The translations under genes were made by a program, and so were the position numbers. A model generated the notes under the pieces. The model was not told the origin of the DNA. It saw nothing but the letters and a program-made list of their open reading frames with translations, and ran no database searches. Shown in pieces: positions 46,474 through 55,523 of a DNA stretch of 64,000 bases. The stretch is from Mucilaginibacter lacusdianchii (GTDB lineage Bacteria > Bacteroidota > Bacteroidia > Sphingobacteriales > Sphingobacteriaceae), in NCBI RefSeq assembly GCF_009770985.1, contig NZ_WSRW01000003.1, positions 853,275 to 917,274 on the forward strand. Reading direction: 5' to 3'. Numbering within the stretch: the stretch's first letter is position 1; every line of letters begins with the position of its first letter.

Positions 46474-46517
46474 CCTGCATGATAAACAACGCGATCAGGC
46501 ATTGTTTATCATGCAGG
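46474..46517. repeat. 16-bp perfect inverted repeat between ppk2 and GH92 genes
   Basis: CCTGCATGATAAACAA (46474-46489) and its complement (46502-46517) flank a 12-nt loop. It sits between convergent genes, 6 nt after one stop and 8 nt before the other, so a terminator role is likely, yet there is no T tract. Confidence 0.75.
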
Positions 46518-46524
46518 CATTTGC

Positions 46525-49500
46525 TTACCTTACGGTTATTTCATCAGCAAAAATATATGAGAGACTGCCTTTATTTTCGTGCCAATCCGGTAACGGGCCG
46601 TATTGTTTAGCAATTACCTTAATATACCGAGCGTTAGTGTTTAACATACTATCAAAACTTTGGGTTTGCACCTTAGTATCTTCTGCATTGATCTTAGTAT
46701 TCACTGTAGCAACAGTTCTATAATTCTTACCATCGGTTGATACCTGGTATTGGACATATTTAGGAAATATGATCCATGAGCCAGTATCCTGCAAAGTGTT
46801 AAGACTAACTTGATGAATTGGTTTTACAGTGCCCACATCGATAATAGCCTCCAAATCATTACCCTGATAGCCTTGCCAATTGCCTAATCGCCAGTTAGTT
46901 TGGCCGGTCAATCCGTCAACTAAACTTTCGTCGCCTTGTGCTGCATAATTAGGAAGGTATTTGCTTACTTGAATCACTTTCATATCGCTGTTAGCTTTAA
47001 CAAAAGTGCCACTATTTACTAAGCTGCTTTTTCCGTTTTTAACAGCAATTGCTTTGATTAAAGTGTTGTCGCTGATACTGATGGGCTTGTTGTAAAGGGT
47101 TGTTGCAGTAGTTGGAGTGCTGCCATCCAACGTGTAATATAATTTAGCATCCGGTTCATAATCTTTAATTTCAATGGTTGCGGCTTGCTTAAACGTGCGG
47201 GCGCTGCCAATAAAATACGGATTAGCAACAATTAGAGAGTCGGTTATTTGCGACACAGGCTTTTCAAGTGCTTGCGTAAATAGCTGGTTAGGCAGTCTGC
47301 CACTAAAAACCTCAAAATCCCCGCCGTTGGCAATATTTTTATAATCTAATATTAATTTATAATACGGGTTTTTATTTAAGTTCATTCCCTGCAAATACAC
47401 ATTGTTGGTGCTTACAGCTACGCCCGAGTTTAGAATGGTAAACTTTTTGCCATTCTCGAGATTAATTACAGCTTTCTCAAACCTTGGCATTCCAATTTGG
47501 AACTGTTGCTGACCAGGCGCTATGTTATAAAATCCAAGTGCGCTCATTACATACCAAGCCGACATTTGGCCGCAATCTTCATTACCGGCCAAGCCATCGG
47601 GCTTATTGCTGTATTGCTTATATATAATGTTGTTTAAATTAAGCTGCGTTTTGCCCGGATTGTTGGTGAAGTTATACAGATAAGCAATATGATGGCTTGG
47701 TTCATTACCATGAGCATACTGGCCAATTAATCCGGTTACGTCTGCTTGCTCATGGCCGCTTAGTTTGGCGTTAGTGGTAAACAGTTCGTCTAATTTGCTT
47801 TCGAGTTTGTCTTTGCCGCCCATGCGCTCAATCAACCCATCTATATCCTGCGGTACAAAAAAACTGTACTGCCACGCATTTCCTTCTGTGTAATTTTTGT
47901 TAATTTCAGTCGGCTCAAACGGACTGAACCAGCTGCCGTTTAAACGTGCCTGCATAAAGCCGGTTTGGTTGTTATAAACGTTTTTCCAGTATTGCGCACG
48001 CTGTATATATATATTATAATCTGATTGTTTACCGAGCATTTTCGCCATTTGTGCGATACACCAGTCATCGTAGGCATACTCCAGTGTTTTGGAAACTGAT
48101 TCATTTTCACTGTCTGCTAAAACGGCGCCATATGTTCGGTAAGTGTCAAGTCCAAATTGGTTACGGTCAACAGCCGATTTCATCGCAGTAAAAGCTTTCT
48201 CTGCATCGAAATCACGGATGCCTTTGGCATAAGCATCAACAATAACTGGAATAGCATGATTACCTATCATGCAAAATGTTTCATTACTGGCTAGCGGCCA
48301 TACCGGCAGTAAACCACCTTCATCATACATTGCTAAAAATGTTTTAATGAAATCCAGCGTGCGCTTTCTGTCTATTAGTGTCAGTAAGGGGTGCTCGGCA
48401 CGAAAGGTATCCCACAGCGAAAAAACTGTATAGTAATTAAAACCTTGTGCAGTGTGCACCTTGCCATCTAACCCACGGTATTGTCCGTCAACATCATTGT
48501 AAACGTTAGGCGCCAGCATGCAATGGTACAATGCTGTATAAAATATGGTTTGTTTAACCTTTGAGTAGTCTGTACCGGGCGGTTGTTTGCGAGGTGTGGC
48601 AACCCCGTTACCATAGCTGTTGTATTGCTGCTGTTGTACAGGCGGGCCACCGCCTTCTACGTCAATTTTATTCAGTTCTTTGTTCCAGGCAGCTTTGGCT
48701 TGTTTTTGTGTCTTTTTTAAATCAAAGTCAGGTATTTCAGCTTCCAGATTTTTTAAAGCACCCTCGGCACTCACAGCAGATATTCCCACTTTTGCAACTA
48801 CTTCTTTAGGACTTTCAAACTGCACATACATCTTTACGTTTTTTCCTTCTGCGCGTTTTTGGCCTTGTTGCAACACATCATTTAAAGCAATGCCATAACT
48901 TTTAAAAGGCTTGGAAAATTTAGCGTAAAAATATACGTATTGATTTTGAGCCCACGCTTTTGATTGTCGTAAGCCGCGAATTTCGTGATCGTTAACCACT
49001 TCAATCCAGGAGTTAAGCACTTTGTCGTTATGCTGTAGATCAATGATGATATTGCCTTCATTACTAGATGTATATGTGTATTTGTGTATACCGGCGCGCT
49101 GGGTAGCTGATAGCTCGACCTTGATGTTGTATTTGTCTAGCTGCGTTCTGTAATATCCTGGTGAGGCTGCCTCATTTGATTTTTTGAAGCCGGAACGATA
49201 GTCTGTATTTTTAAGTTGAGGTTGCCCGGTGGTAGGCATAAACAAAATGTCGCAGTAGTCTGTCACGCCTGTTCCACTTAAATGGGTGTGCGAAAAGCCA
49301 TAAACAAGTGTGTCAGAATAATGGTAGCCCGACGAACCGTCCCATCCCTCTAAACGAGTATCCGGGCTAAGCTGAACCATACCAAATGGCATTACGGCAC
49401 CTGGGTAAGTATGTCCATGTCCACCCGTACCTATAAAGGGATTAACTAGGAGCGTGTAATCTTTATCTTTCTTTTTTTGTGCGGATGATGTTATGCCTAA

Positions 49501-49557
49501 AGCACAGAGTGCTAAGCATAACAAAGTTGTACAAGATACTTTATCGTAAAAATGCAT
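46525..49557 (-). CDS. GH92 alpha-mannosidase with C-terminal binding domains
   Basis: 1010-residue secreted enzyme. Signal peptide (to about 26); GH92 N-terminal domain with NPFIGTGGHGHTYPGA and SGYHYSD (residues about 38-85); catalytic (alpha/alpha)6 domain with LWDTFRAEHPLLTLI and GNEDCGQMSAWYVMSALGFY. A chitobiase C-like domain (LYYTLDGSTPT) and an F5/8-type discoidin domain (to the end) follow. GH92 enzymes are calcium-dependent exo-alpha-mannosidases that act on N-glycans. It stands alone, away from the SusC/D pair. Confidence 0.94.
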   Translation of the reverse strand: MHFYDKVSCTTLLCLALCALGITSSAQKKKDKDYTLLVNPFIGTGGHGHTYPGAVMPFGMVQLSPDTRLEGWDGSSGYHYSDTLVYGFSHTHLSGTGVTDYCDILFMPTTGQPQLKNTDYRSGFKKSNEAASPGYYRTQLDKYNIKVELSATQRAGIHKYTYTSSNEGNIIIDLQHNDKVLNSWIEVVNDHEIRGLRQSKAWAQNQYVYFYAKFSKPFKSYGIALNDVLQQGQKRAEGKNVKMYVQFESPKEVVAKVGISAVSAEGALKNLEAEIPDFDLKKTQKQAKAAWNKELNKIDVEGGGPPVQQQQYNSYGNGVATPRKQPPGTDYSKVKQTIFYTALYHCMLAPNVYNDVDGQYRGLDGKVHTAQGFNYYTVFSLWDTFRAEHPLLTLIDRKRTLDFIKTFLAMYDEGGLLPVWPLASNETFCMIGNHAIPVIVDAYAKGIRDFDAEKAFTAMKSAVDRNQFGLDTYRTYGAVLADSENESVSKTLEYAYDDWCIAQMAKMLGKQSDYNIYIQRAQYWKNVYNNQTGFMQARLNGSWFSPFEPTEINKNYTEGNAWQYSFFVPQDIDGLIERMGGKDKLESKLDELFTTNAKLSGHEQADVTGLIGQYAHGNEPSHHIAYLYNFTNNPGKTQLNLNNIIYKQYSNKPDGLAGNEDCGQMSAWYVMSALGFYNIAPGQQQFQIGMPRFEKAVINLENGKKFTILNSGVAVSTNNVYLQGMNLNKNPYYKLILDYKNIANGGDFEVFSGRLPNQLFTQALEKPVSQITDSLIVANPYFIGSARTFKQAATIEIKDYEPDAKLYYTLDGSTPTTATTLYNKPISISDNTLIKAIAVKNGKSSLVNSGTFVKANSDMKVIQVSKYLPNYAAQGDESLVDGLTGQTNWRLGNWQGYQGNDLEAIIDVGTVKPIHQVSLNTLQDTGSWIIFPKYVQYQVSTDGKNYRTVATVNTKINAEDTKVQTQSFDSMLNTNARYIKVIAKQYGPLPDWHENKGSLSYIFADEITVR

Positions 49558-49656
49558 GTATGGTTGTAACCCTTTTGGTTAGCAATGCAAGGTAAGCAGT
49601 TTACTACTTACATACAATACGGCAAAGTTAAGCGGTTCTGTTTGTTGCAAATGGCT

Positions 49657-50436
49657 TTATTCGTCAAAGTGAAAACTTTCCATGTCTTTTAAAAAGGGAA
49701 GTGCCCTGCGCGTTTTTATAACTTCCTCTCCATTGATGGTGAAGGTGTAAACGTCTTCTTCGTCACGTTTATAATAGACAACATTACCCATTGGGTCTAT
49801 ACACGTCGAATCGCCAGAATGGTAAACCTCATTACCGTCATGTCCAACACGGTTTACACCAATAACGTAAGCTTGGTTTTCTACAGCGCGTGCCGGTATA
49901 AGCGTACGCCAGTGTAAAGCCCTACGCTCGGGCCAGTTTGCCACAACCAGCAGTAAATCATATTTCGGATCCGTATTTCGCATCCAAACCGGGAAGCGAA
50001 GGTCATAGCAAATCATTGGGCAGATGTTCCATCCCTTTAATTCAACCAGCAGCTTTTTACTACCGGCTGTATAAACTTGATGCTCTTTGCCCAAAGCAAA
50101 CAAATGGCGTTTATCGTAACATTCGAAAGTGCCATCGGGGCGCATCCATATTAAGCGGTTATAGTATTTTCCGCCATCGTGTATGGCTAGGCTACCGGTT
50201 ACTACGCATTCATATTTTTGTGCGGTAGCTTGCATCCATTGCATGGTTTTGCCGTTCATAGGTTCGGCCAAACGCTCAGCTTCCATTGTAAACCCGGTAT
50301 TAAACATTTCGGGCAATACAATCAAATCAGTTTTAGTACGAATACCTGATAACTTCAAAGATATATTTTGAAGATTTTTATCAATGTTTTCCCAAAATAG
50401 ATAGCCCTGGTAAGTAGTGATTTTTAAGTTTTCCAT
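49657..50436 (-). CDS. nitrilase-superfamily omega-amidase (YafV-like)
   Basis: 259 residues with the nitrilase triad: Glu in VLPEMFNTGF (E near 43), Lys in YDKRHLF (about 110) and Cys in MICYDLRFPVW (near 143). Omega-amidases hydrolyse the amide of alpha-ketoglutaramate or ketosuccinamate made by glutamine/asparagine transaminases. The aminotransferase gene lies 51 nt upstream on the same strand, the pairing expected for that route. Confidence 0.87.
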   Translation of the reverse strand: MENLKITTYQGYLFWENIDKNLQNISLKLSGIRTKTDLIVLPEMFNTGFTMEAERLAEPMNGKTMQWMQATAQKYECVVTGSLAIHDGGKYYNRLIWMRPDGTFECYDKRHLFALGKEHQVYTAGSKKLLVELKGWNICPMICYDLRFPVWMRNTDPKYDLLLVVANWPERRALHWRTLIPARAVENQAYVIGVNRVGHDGNEVYHSGDSTCIDPMGNVVYYKRDEEDVYTFTINGEEVIKTRRALPFLKDMESFHFDE

Positions 50437-50487
50437 AACGAACGGCTTAAATATGTACTAAAAGGTTTATAACGGATAAGGCAATTA

Positions 50488-51630
50488 TTATATTTTCATC
50501 AAACGTTCTATAGCACGGTCGAGTGTTTCGATCTTCTTAGCAAAGCAAAATCTTAACACTTGGTAATCAATGGCTTTGTTATAAAACGCTGAAACTGGTA
50601 TAGCCGCCACTTTAAACTCAGTGGTAAGTCTTTTAGCAAATTCCGCATCCGATTCGTCACTCATACCAGTATATCTTACCGATTGAAAATAAGTGCCCGA
50701 GCAAGGTAGTAATTCAAATCTGGTTTGTGATAAACCAGTTCTAAAATGATCCCGCTTTTCCTGAAAAAATTGTGGTAACGCAAGATATGACTGCTCATTT
50801 TTTAAATATTCAGCAACAGCCACTTGCATAGGTGTGTTAACACTAAAAATTAAATACTGATGCACTTTGCGAAACTCTTGCATTAAATGTGCGGGCGCCA
50901 TACAATATCCTAGCTTCCATCCGGTGCTATGAAACAGCTTGCCAAACGAAGCTACAATATAGCTGCGTTGCTGTAATTCTGGATAACGGGCCATGCTTTG
51001 ATGCGTTTGCCCATCGTAAATAAGATGTTCATAAACTTCATCGCTCAAAATTAAGATGTCACGATTTTTCACAATAGTAGTTAACTGTTCAATATCATCT
51101 TGCTGCAAAATAGTTGATGTAGGGTTATGCGGCGAATTTAAGATAATCATCCGCGTGCGAGAACTAATCAGGCGCTTCACCATTTCCCACGGAATGCGAT
51201 AGTCGGGCGGTTCTAAGGCTAATGATTTTACGGTGCCGCCCATCAATTTAATGGCAGGAGCGTAGGCGTCATAAGCAGGTTCAAACACAATAACCTCATC
51301 ATTGGGATGGATAGTGGCACAAATTGCTGTAAATATGGCTTGCGTACCACCGGCGGTTACTGTTATTTCGGTGTCAGGGTTATAAACAGCGCCATATAAC
51401 TTTTCGGTTTTTTCGGCAATGCGCTCGCGTAAAGCTGGTAGTCCGGCCATTGGCGCATACTGGTTATGCCCATTTTTCATAGCGGTATTTACCAGTTCAA
51501 TCAACTCGGCAGGGCATTCATAATCTGGAAAACCTTGCGATAAATTAATAGCGCCCACCTCATTTGCCAGGGCCGACATTACAGTAAAAATAGTAGTTCC
51601 GGTTTGCGGAAGTTTAGACACAGGTATCAT
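50488..51630 (-). CDS. aminotransferase class I/II, methionine/glutamine transaminase-like
   Basis: 380 residues, PLP fold type I. INLSQGFPDYECP at the N terminus, NSPHNPTSTIL, SDEVYEHLIYDG and the PLP Lys in VASFGKLFHSTGWKLGY. Resembles E. coli YbdL and kynurenine aminotransferase/glutamine transaminase K. Directly upstream of the omega-amidase, it probably uses glutamine to transaminate a keto acid such as 4-methylthio-2-oxobutanoate. Confidence 0.87.
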   Translation of the reverse strand: MIPVSKLPQTGTTIFTVMSALANEVGAINLSQGFPDYECPAELIELVNTAMKNGHNQYAPMAGLPALRERIAEKTEKLYGAVYNPDTEITVTAGGTQAIFTAICATIHPNDEVIVFEPAYDAYAPAIKLMGGTVKSLALEPPDYRIPWEMVKRLISSRTRMIILNSPHNPTSTILQQDDIEQLTTIVKNRDILILSDEVYEHLIYDGQTHQSMARYPELQQRSYIVASFGKLFHSTGWKLGYCMAPAHLMQEFRKVHQYLIFSVNTPMQVAVAEYLKNEQSYLALPQFFQEKRDHFRTGLSQTRFELLPCSGTYFQSVRYTGMSDESDAEFAKRLTTEFKVAAIPVSAFYNKAIDYQVLRFCFAKKIETLDRAIERLMKI

Positions 51631-51720
51631 GTAGGGGCTAAATTAGTTAAAAGCAGGTAAAAAAAACCGTATGCACATAAACTATTAACGCAGAATTGCG
51701 CAATTGCTTACTTTAGTGCG

Positions 51721-52692
51721 ATGAAGTATACCAACTGCCTTTCCCTTTTTGTTAGCGCTTGTTTACTAACAGCCTGTCAGTCATCTCACAACAAAAATAT
51801 GCCTGTTGTAGGCTTTGTTGATGCTTTTGAAGATGCAACTATTGCCCAGGCAAAAAACGGTTTTGTAGACGCCCTGGCAAAGCAAGGGTTCAGCGAAAAA
51901 CAAAATAATATTAAAATAGAATATCGTAATGCACAAGGCAGCATTCCAACACTTACCCAAATAGTAAACTACTACGTTGCTGAACCGGTAGACCTGCTGG
52001 CCACCAGCACTACCTTATCATCAGTAACAGCTGCTCAAAAAACCAAAAGCATACCTATATTCATGATGGTGTCGCCAACGCCCCAACGTGCTCACTTGGT
52101 AGATGCGCAAGGCAAAACGCAACCAAACCTATTTGGTACTGTAGAGGATTTAAATTATATTGATACGTCATTTAGCCTGATACCTAAATTGTTGAAACCA
52201 AGAGGTAGTAAGTTGGTAGTAGGCATGATTTATAATCAGTCAGAACCGCAATCGGCAGACGCACTAGAGCGCATTAAACAATTGGCTGCTCAATTAAACG
52301 TTACGGTAGAGGCTTTGCCACTCAATTCGTCGGCGGATGCACAGTTGGTTACACAGTCGCTACTGAGCAAAAACATAGATGCTTTTTTTGCCAATCCAGA
52401 TAATACGGTGTTTGCTGCTTTTGAAACCATCTTAAAAAGTTGCAATGAAAAAAATATACCAATTTTCACCAGCGAGGCGGGTTTGGTACAACGTGGTGCG
52501 GTAGCTGCTTTTGGTGCGGATATTTACCAATGGGGATACCAATCGGGCTTACAAGCTGCTCAGTACTTAAAAACACATAAAACTGATGGGTTAAAGCCTG
52601 AAATGGTCAAAATCAGAAAGCGGGTTTATAACGCAGTGGTGGCTAAAAAGTATAATATTACTATTCCGGCAAATTTTGAAGCTGTAAAATAA
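51721..52692 (+). CDS. ABC transporter substrate-binding lipoprotein (PF04392/TrpX type)
   Basis: 323 residues; lipobox Cys C19 (ACLLTAC). Two-lobed periplasmic binding fold with MPVVGFVDAFEDATIAQAKN, DLLATSTTLSSVTAAQKT and KNIPIFTSEAGLVQRGAVAA, as in the ABC_sub_bind family. In Streptococcus a related protein (TrpX) binds tryptophan, but other members bind other small ligands. The stop overlaps the permease start by 1 nt. Confidence 0.88.
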   Translation: MKYTNCLSLFVSACLLTACQSSHNKNMPVVGFVDAFEDATIAQAKNGFVDALAKQGFSEKQNNIKIEYRNAQGSIPTLTQIVNYYVAEPVDLLATSTTLSSVTAAQKTKSIPIFMMVSPTPQRAHLVDAQGKTQPNLFGTVEDLNYIDTSFSLIPKLLKPRGSKLVVGMIYNQSEPQSADALERIKQLAAQLNVTVEALPLNSSADAQLVTQSLLSKNIDAFFANPDNTVFAAFETILKSCNEKNIPIFTSEAGLVQRGAVAAFGADIYQWGYQSGLQAAQYLKTHKTDGLKPEMVKIRKRVYNAVVAKKYNITIPANFEAVK

Positions 52693-53564
52693 TGGATTTT
52701 TATTTAACTGCTTTATTGCAAGGGCTATGCTTTTCGGGTTTGGCGCTGGGTATTTATATATCCATGAAGATATTTAACATCCCGGATATAACCACCGATG
52801 GCAGTTATACGCTTGGTGGTATGGTAACTGCTGTAATGCTTACACATCAACAACCCATTTATTTAACGGCATTGGCTGTTTTAATTGCTGGTGGCCTAGC
52901 CGGTGCTGTAACAGGCCTCATTCATACCAAACTAAAAATAAATGCCTTGTTGTCCGGAATTTTGGTAATGACAGCCTTGTATTCAGTTAATTTAGTAGTG
53001 GCCGGCCGTTCCAATATTCCGCTGATTGGAACTGCTTCATTATACTCAGCTATCAGTTTAACAGAAAATGCAAATTTGAATAGCCTTGTTGTACTACTCA
53101 TGGTTGTTGTAGTTTTGGTTTTGCTTATCGGCTACATGCTTAAAACAGATTTTGGTATTGCCATGCGTGCCACTGGCAATAGTGAAACCATGATCCGTGC
53201 GTTGGGTGTAAATACCGATCGGATGAAAATTATTGGTCTTGCATTAGCTAACGCTTTGACCGCTTTAAGTGGTTTTTTAATAACGCAATTACAAAGCTAT
53301 GCAGACATCAGTATGGGAATTGGTATAGTAATTATTGGCTTAGGTTCTGTGATCATTGCAGAAACTTTGATTAATTGGCGCCTAATCACATCTGTATGGG
53401 TAAGTTTAATGCTGGTAGTAATAGGTGCTATTATTTTCCAGATGGTGCTTGCGTTTACACTGGCCAGTGGGGTAGATGCTAACTTGCTTAAAGCGGTAAC
53501 GGCTATATTTGTATTGTTAATTGTGAGCTTGCCTCGTTTATCGTTATTAAAAAGAAATGATTGA
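52692..53564 (+). CDS. ABC transporter permease (TrpY-like)
   Basis: 290 residues with 8-9 predicted membrane segments; the start at MDFYLTALLQGLCFSGLALG and conserved DFGIAMRATGNSETMIRALG loop match the branched-chain/BPD_transp_2-like permeases found with PF04392 binding proteins. Overlaps the SBP gene by 1 nt and the ATPase gene by 8 nt, so one operon. Confidence 0.88.
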   Translation: MDFYLTALLQGLCFSGLALGIYISMKIFNIPDITTDGSYTLGGMVTAVMLTHQQPIYLTALAVLIAGGLAGAVTGLIHTKLKINALLSGILVMTALYSVNLVVAGRSNIPLIGTASLYSAISLTENANLNSLVVLLMVVVVLVLLIGYMLKTDFGIAMRATGNSETMIRALGVNTDRMKIIGLALANALTALSGFLITQLQSYADISMGIGIVIIGLGSVIIAETLINWRLITSVWVSLMLVVIGAIIFQMVLAFTLASGVDANLLKAVTAIFVLLIVSLPRLSLLKRND

Positions 53565-54306
53565 AGTAAATAACGTAACCAAAATATTTAACCGGGGCAA
53601 AGCAAACGAGGTAACTGCTGTAAAACAATTGTCTTTAATTATCCCTGCACAAGAGTACGTTGTAGTTGTAGGAAGCAATGGTTCGGGCAAAAGTACACTG
53701 CTTAATTTAATTGCCGGAAGTACGTTTGCCACTAGTGGTGACATAAAACTTGACGGCGAACTGGTTAACCGCTCCCCGGATTATGAGCGCAGTCGCTGGA
53801 TTGCTCGTGTTTTTCAAAATCCACTTAGTGGAACAGCGCCTGATTTAAGTATACTTGATAATTTTAGACTAGCAGCTTTACGTACAAAACCGAAGGGGTT
53901 GAGCATTGGCACCACAGAGGCCTTCAAAAAGCTGGTACAAGATAAAATAGCTATATTAGGTATGGGACTGGAAAATAAGGTACAACAAACCATGGGAACT
54001 TTATCCGGCGGACAACGACAGGCGCTTACCTTGCTGATGAGTGTAATGGATGAATGCCGGATTTTATTGTTGGATGAACCCACTGCCGCTTTAGACCCAA
54101 GGTCTGCTGATTTGGTGATGCGAACTGCGGAAGAGTTGGTAAAAACATTCAAACTGACTGCTATTTTAATCACTCATAACTTAAAAGACGCTTTTAATTT
54201 CGGAAATCGAATTATTTTAATGGGAGAAGGACAGATTATAAAGGATTTTTCGTCAGAAGAAAAATCAAATTTGAAGCAAAGTGATTTATTTGAGTGGTTT
54301 AGTTAA
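53557..54306 (+). CDS. ABC transporter ATP-binding protein (TrpZ-like)
   Basis: 249 residues: Walker A GSNGSGKST near residue 45, signature LSGGQRQ, Walker B LLLDEPTAALD and switch His in ITHNL. Energises the binding-protein/permease pair just upstream (8-nt overlap). Last gene of the operon unless the unknown ORF at 54351 is read with it (44-nt gap). Confidence 0.94.
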   Translation: MIEVNNVTKIFNRGKANEVTAVKQLSLIIPAQEYVVVVGSNGSGKSTLLNLIAGSTFATSGDIKLDGELVNRSPDYERSRWIARVFQNPLSGTAPDLSILDNFRLAALRTKPKGLSIGTTEAFKKLVQDKIAILGMGLENKVQQTMGTLSGGQRQALTLLMSVMDECRILLLDEPTAALDPRSADLVMRTAEELVKTFKLTAILITHNLKDAFNFGNRIILMGEGQIIKDFSSEEKSNLKQSDLFEWFS

Positions 54307-54350
54307 TTAAGTTTCTATAATGGCAAAATAATTGCGTAAGTGGTAGTACC

Positions 54351-54644
54351 ATGAAAAACAATTTATTTGCTCCAATTAAAGATGCCTATCAATTAGTACA
54401 AGGCGCGAAGATTAAAGGTATTAAACACGAAGAAATATTTGAACTGGGTAGTTATGACCCGAATAAACGCGGATATACCATTTATCCTTACGAGGATGGT
54501 GTTAAATTTGATGATTTCAGCATCATTGTGAGTGAAAAAGAATTGAAAAATCATTACGTAATTGAGGGTATAAATGTAAATATGCCCATCTCATCAACTA
54601 CACAAAATACTGACAATTTCAGAAGATTAGGCATGGCCAGCTAA
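54351..54644 (+). CDS. hypothetical protein, 97 residues
   Basis: No family recognised. Starts MKNNLFAPIKDAYQLVQGAK; no signal peptide or membrane segment, mixed alpha/beta composition with YDPNKRGYTIYPYEDGVKF and a Ser/Thr-rich end. Its normal start, codon use and lack of a longer overlapping frame suggest a real gene. It lies 44 nt after the ABC ATPase and could be read from that operon. Followed by a 10-bp hairpin. Confidence 0.6.
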   Translation: MKNNLFAPIKDAYQLVQGAKIKGIKHEEIFELGSYDPNKRGYTIYPYEDGVKFDDFSIIVSEKELKNHYVIEGINVNMPISSTTQNTDNFRRLGMAS

Positions 54645-54687
54645 GGCAATTGTTTCTAATTCAATTTTATAATATATACCATCAAAA

Positions 54688-54729
54688 TGCAGCAAGTTCG
54701 CTGTTCTTAATTCATTAAGCTTGCTGCAT
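54688..54729 (+). terminator. hairpin after the 97-residue gene
   Basis: ATGCAGCAAG (54688-54697) pairs with CTTGCTGCAT (54720-54729), 22-nt loop, followed by ATTTTAG. A possible weak terminator. Confidence 0.45.
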
Positions 54730-54737
54730 ATTTTAGA

Positions 54738-54789
54738 TAAGCATTTTATTAAACTTTGCTATATTTGACAAACTTTAATAAAATGCTTA
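54738..54789 (+). promoter_or_regulatory. 16-bp inverted repeat enclosing a -7 box, upstream of the TPR gene
   Basis: TAAGCATTTTATTAAA (54738-54753) and its exact complement (54774-54789) flank 20 nt that contain TATATTTG (54760-54767), a perfect TAnnTTTG. The spacer between the hairpin at 54688 and the TPR gene at 54970 holds no annotated gene otherwise. The arms would lie over the -33 region and the transcription start, an operator-like layout. No -33 element is evident. Confidence 0.5.
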
Positions 54790-54863
54790 CCAATAAATAC
54801 ATATCTTATCTGCGTGTTGAGCTGCCTTTAGGCTTGCTGCAGAGGGGTATTGTGTTTGCATAG
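54783..54863 (+). CDS. possible 26-codon leader ORF
   Basis: ATG at 54783, about 10 nt after the predicted transcription start, to TAG at 54861-54863; the peptide begins MLTNKYISYLRVELPL. A small hairpin (TGCTGA 54882-54887 with TCAGCA 54898-54903) and a pyrimidine-rich run follow. Could be a regulatory leader peptide or chance; no homologue recognised. Confidence 0.3.
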   Translation: MLTNKYISYLRVELPLGLLQRGIVFA

Positions 54864-54969
54864 CCTTTCTGCACTACGCATTGCTGAACCTTTCTAATCA
54901 GCATTCCTTCATTTATTTCTTATTTAAAATTCGGCAGCGTTTGCTTGTCCGTTTGAATCTATTGTTATC

Positions 54970-55488
54970 ATGGATATTTATTACACCATTGAAGAAAAAT
55001 ACTTGAAAGCTATTGAAGAATATTGGTATGGTGAGTCACCTAAAAGCTTTCAATTGCTAAATGAAATAATTATTACCGATGCTTCATACGCTAAAGCCTA
55101 TTACCAGCTAGGGCGAATACATTACTACGAACTAAAAGATTATAACGCTGCCGGTTACTACTTTAAAACCTGCAACGAACTAGATCCGTCTTTTCCTGAT
55201 TTATATAAGGATTATATTCAACTACTGGCCTTCTTGGATATGGAAAAACTATTGAATGTGGTTAAAGAAAAAGCTTTGGCTACGCCAGGAGTAGATTGTG
55301 CAGCAATATGGAATATCATAGGTTTGCATGCCGAAAAAAAGAAAGCTTTGCACGAAGCCAAAAGGTGCTTTGATGAAGCCTTTGCTATAACCACCAGCAA
55401 AAAACAGTTGGATATTATAGAGGAGAACCTGGAACGGATAGAACGAAAGTTTAAGCGAAAAGTTGTTTACAAGTATAGTATTGTATAA
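54970..55488 (+). CDS. TPR-repeat protein
   Basis: 172 residues, about four tetratricopeptide-like helical pairs (for example AYYQLGRIHYYELKDYNAAG near residue 46 and AIWNIIGLHAEKKKALHEAK near 115). No signal peptide, so cytoplasmic; such repeats bind other proteins. Ends in a basic helix. Preceded by a complex 180-nt leader region. Confidence 0.8.
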   Translation: MDIYYTIEEKYLKAIEEYWYGESPKSFQLLNEIIITDASYAKAYYQLGRIHYYELKDYNAAGYYFKTCNELDPSFPDLYKDYIQLLAFLDMEKLLNVVKEKALATPGVDCAAIWNIIGLHAEKKKALHEAKRCFDEAFAITTSKKQLDIIEENLERIERKFKRKVVYKYSIV

Positions 55489-55516
55489 ATAAAAAAGGGG
55501 CACCAGCCCCCTTTTT
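55488..55516. terminator. terminator after the TPR gene
   Basis: AATAAAAAAGGGG pairs with CCCCTTTTTTATT with a small bulge; serves also the convergent cytochrome gene. Confidence 0.85.
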
Positions 55517-55523
55517 TATTTCA

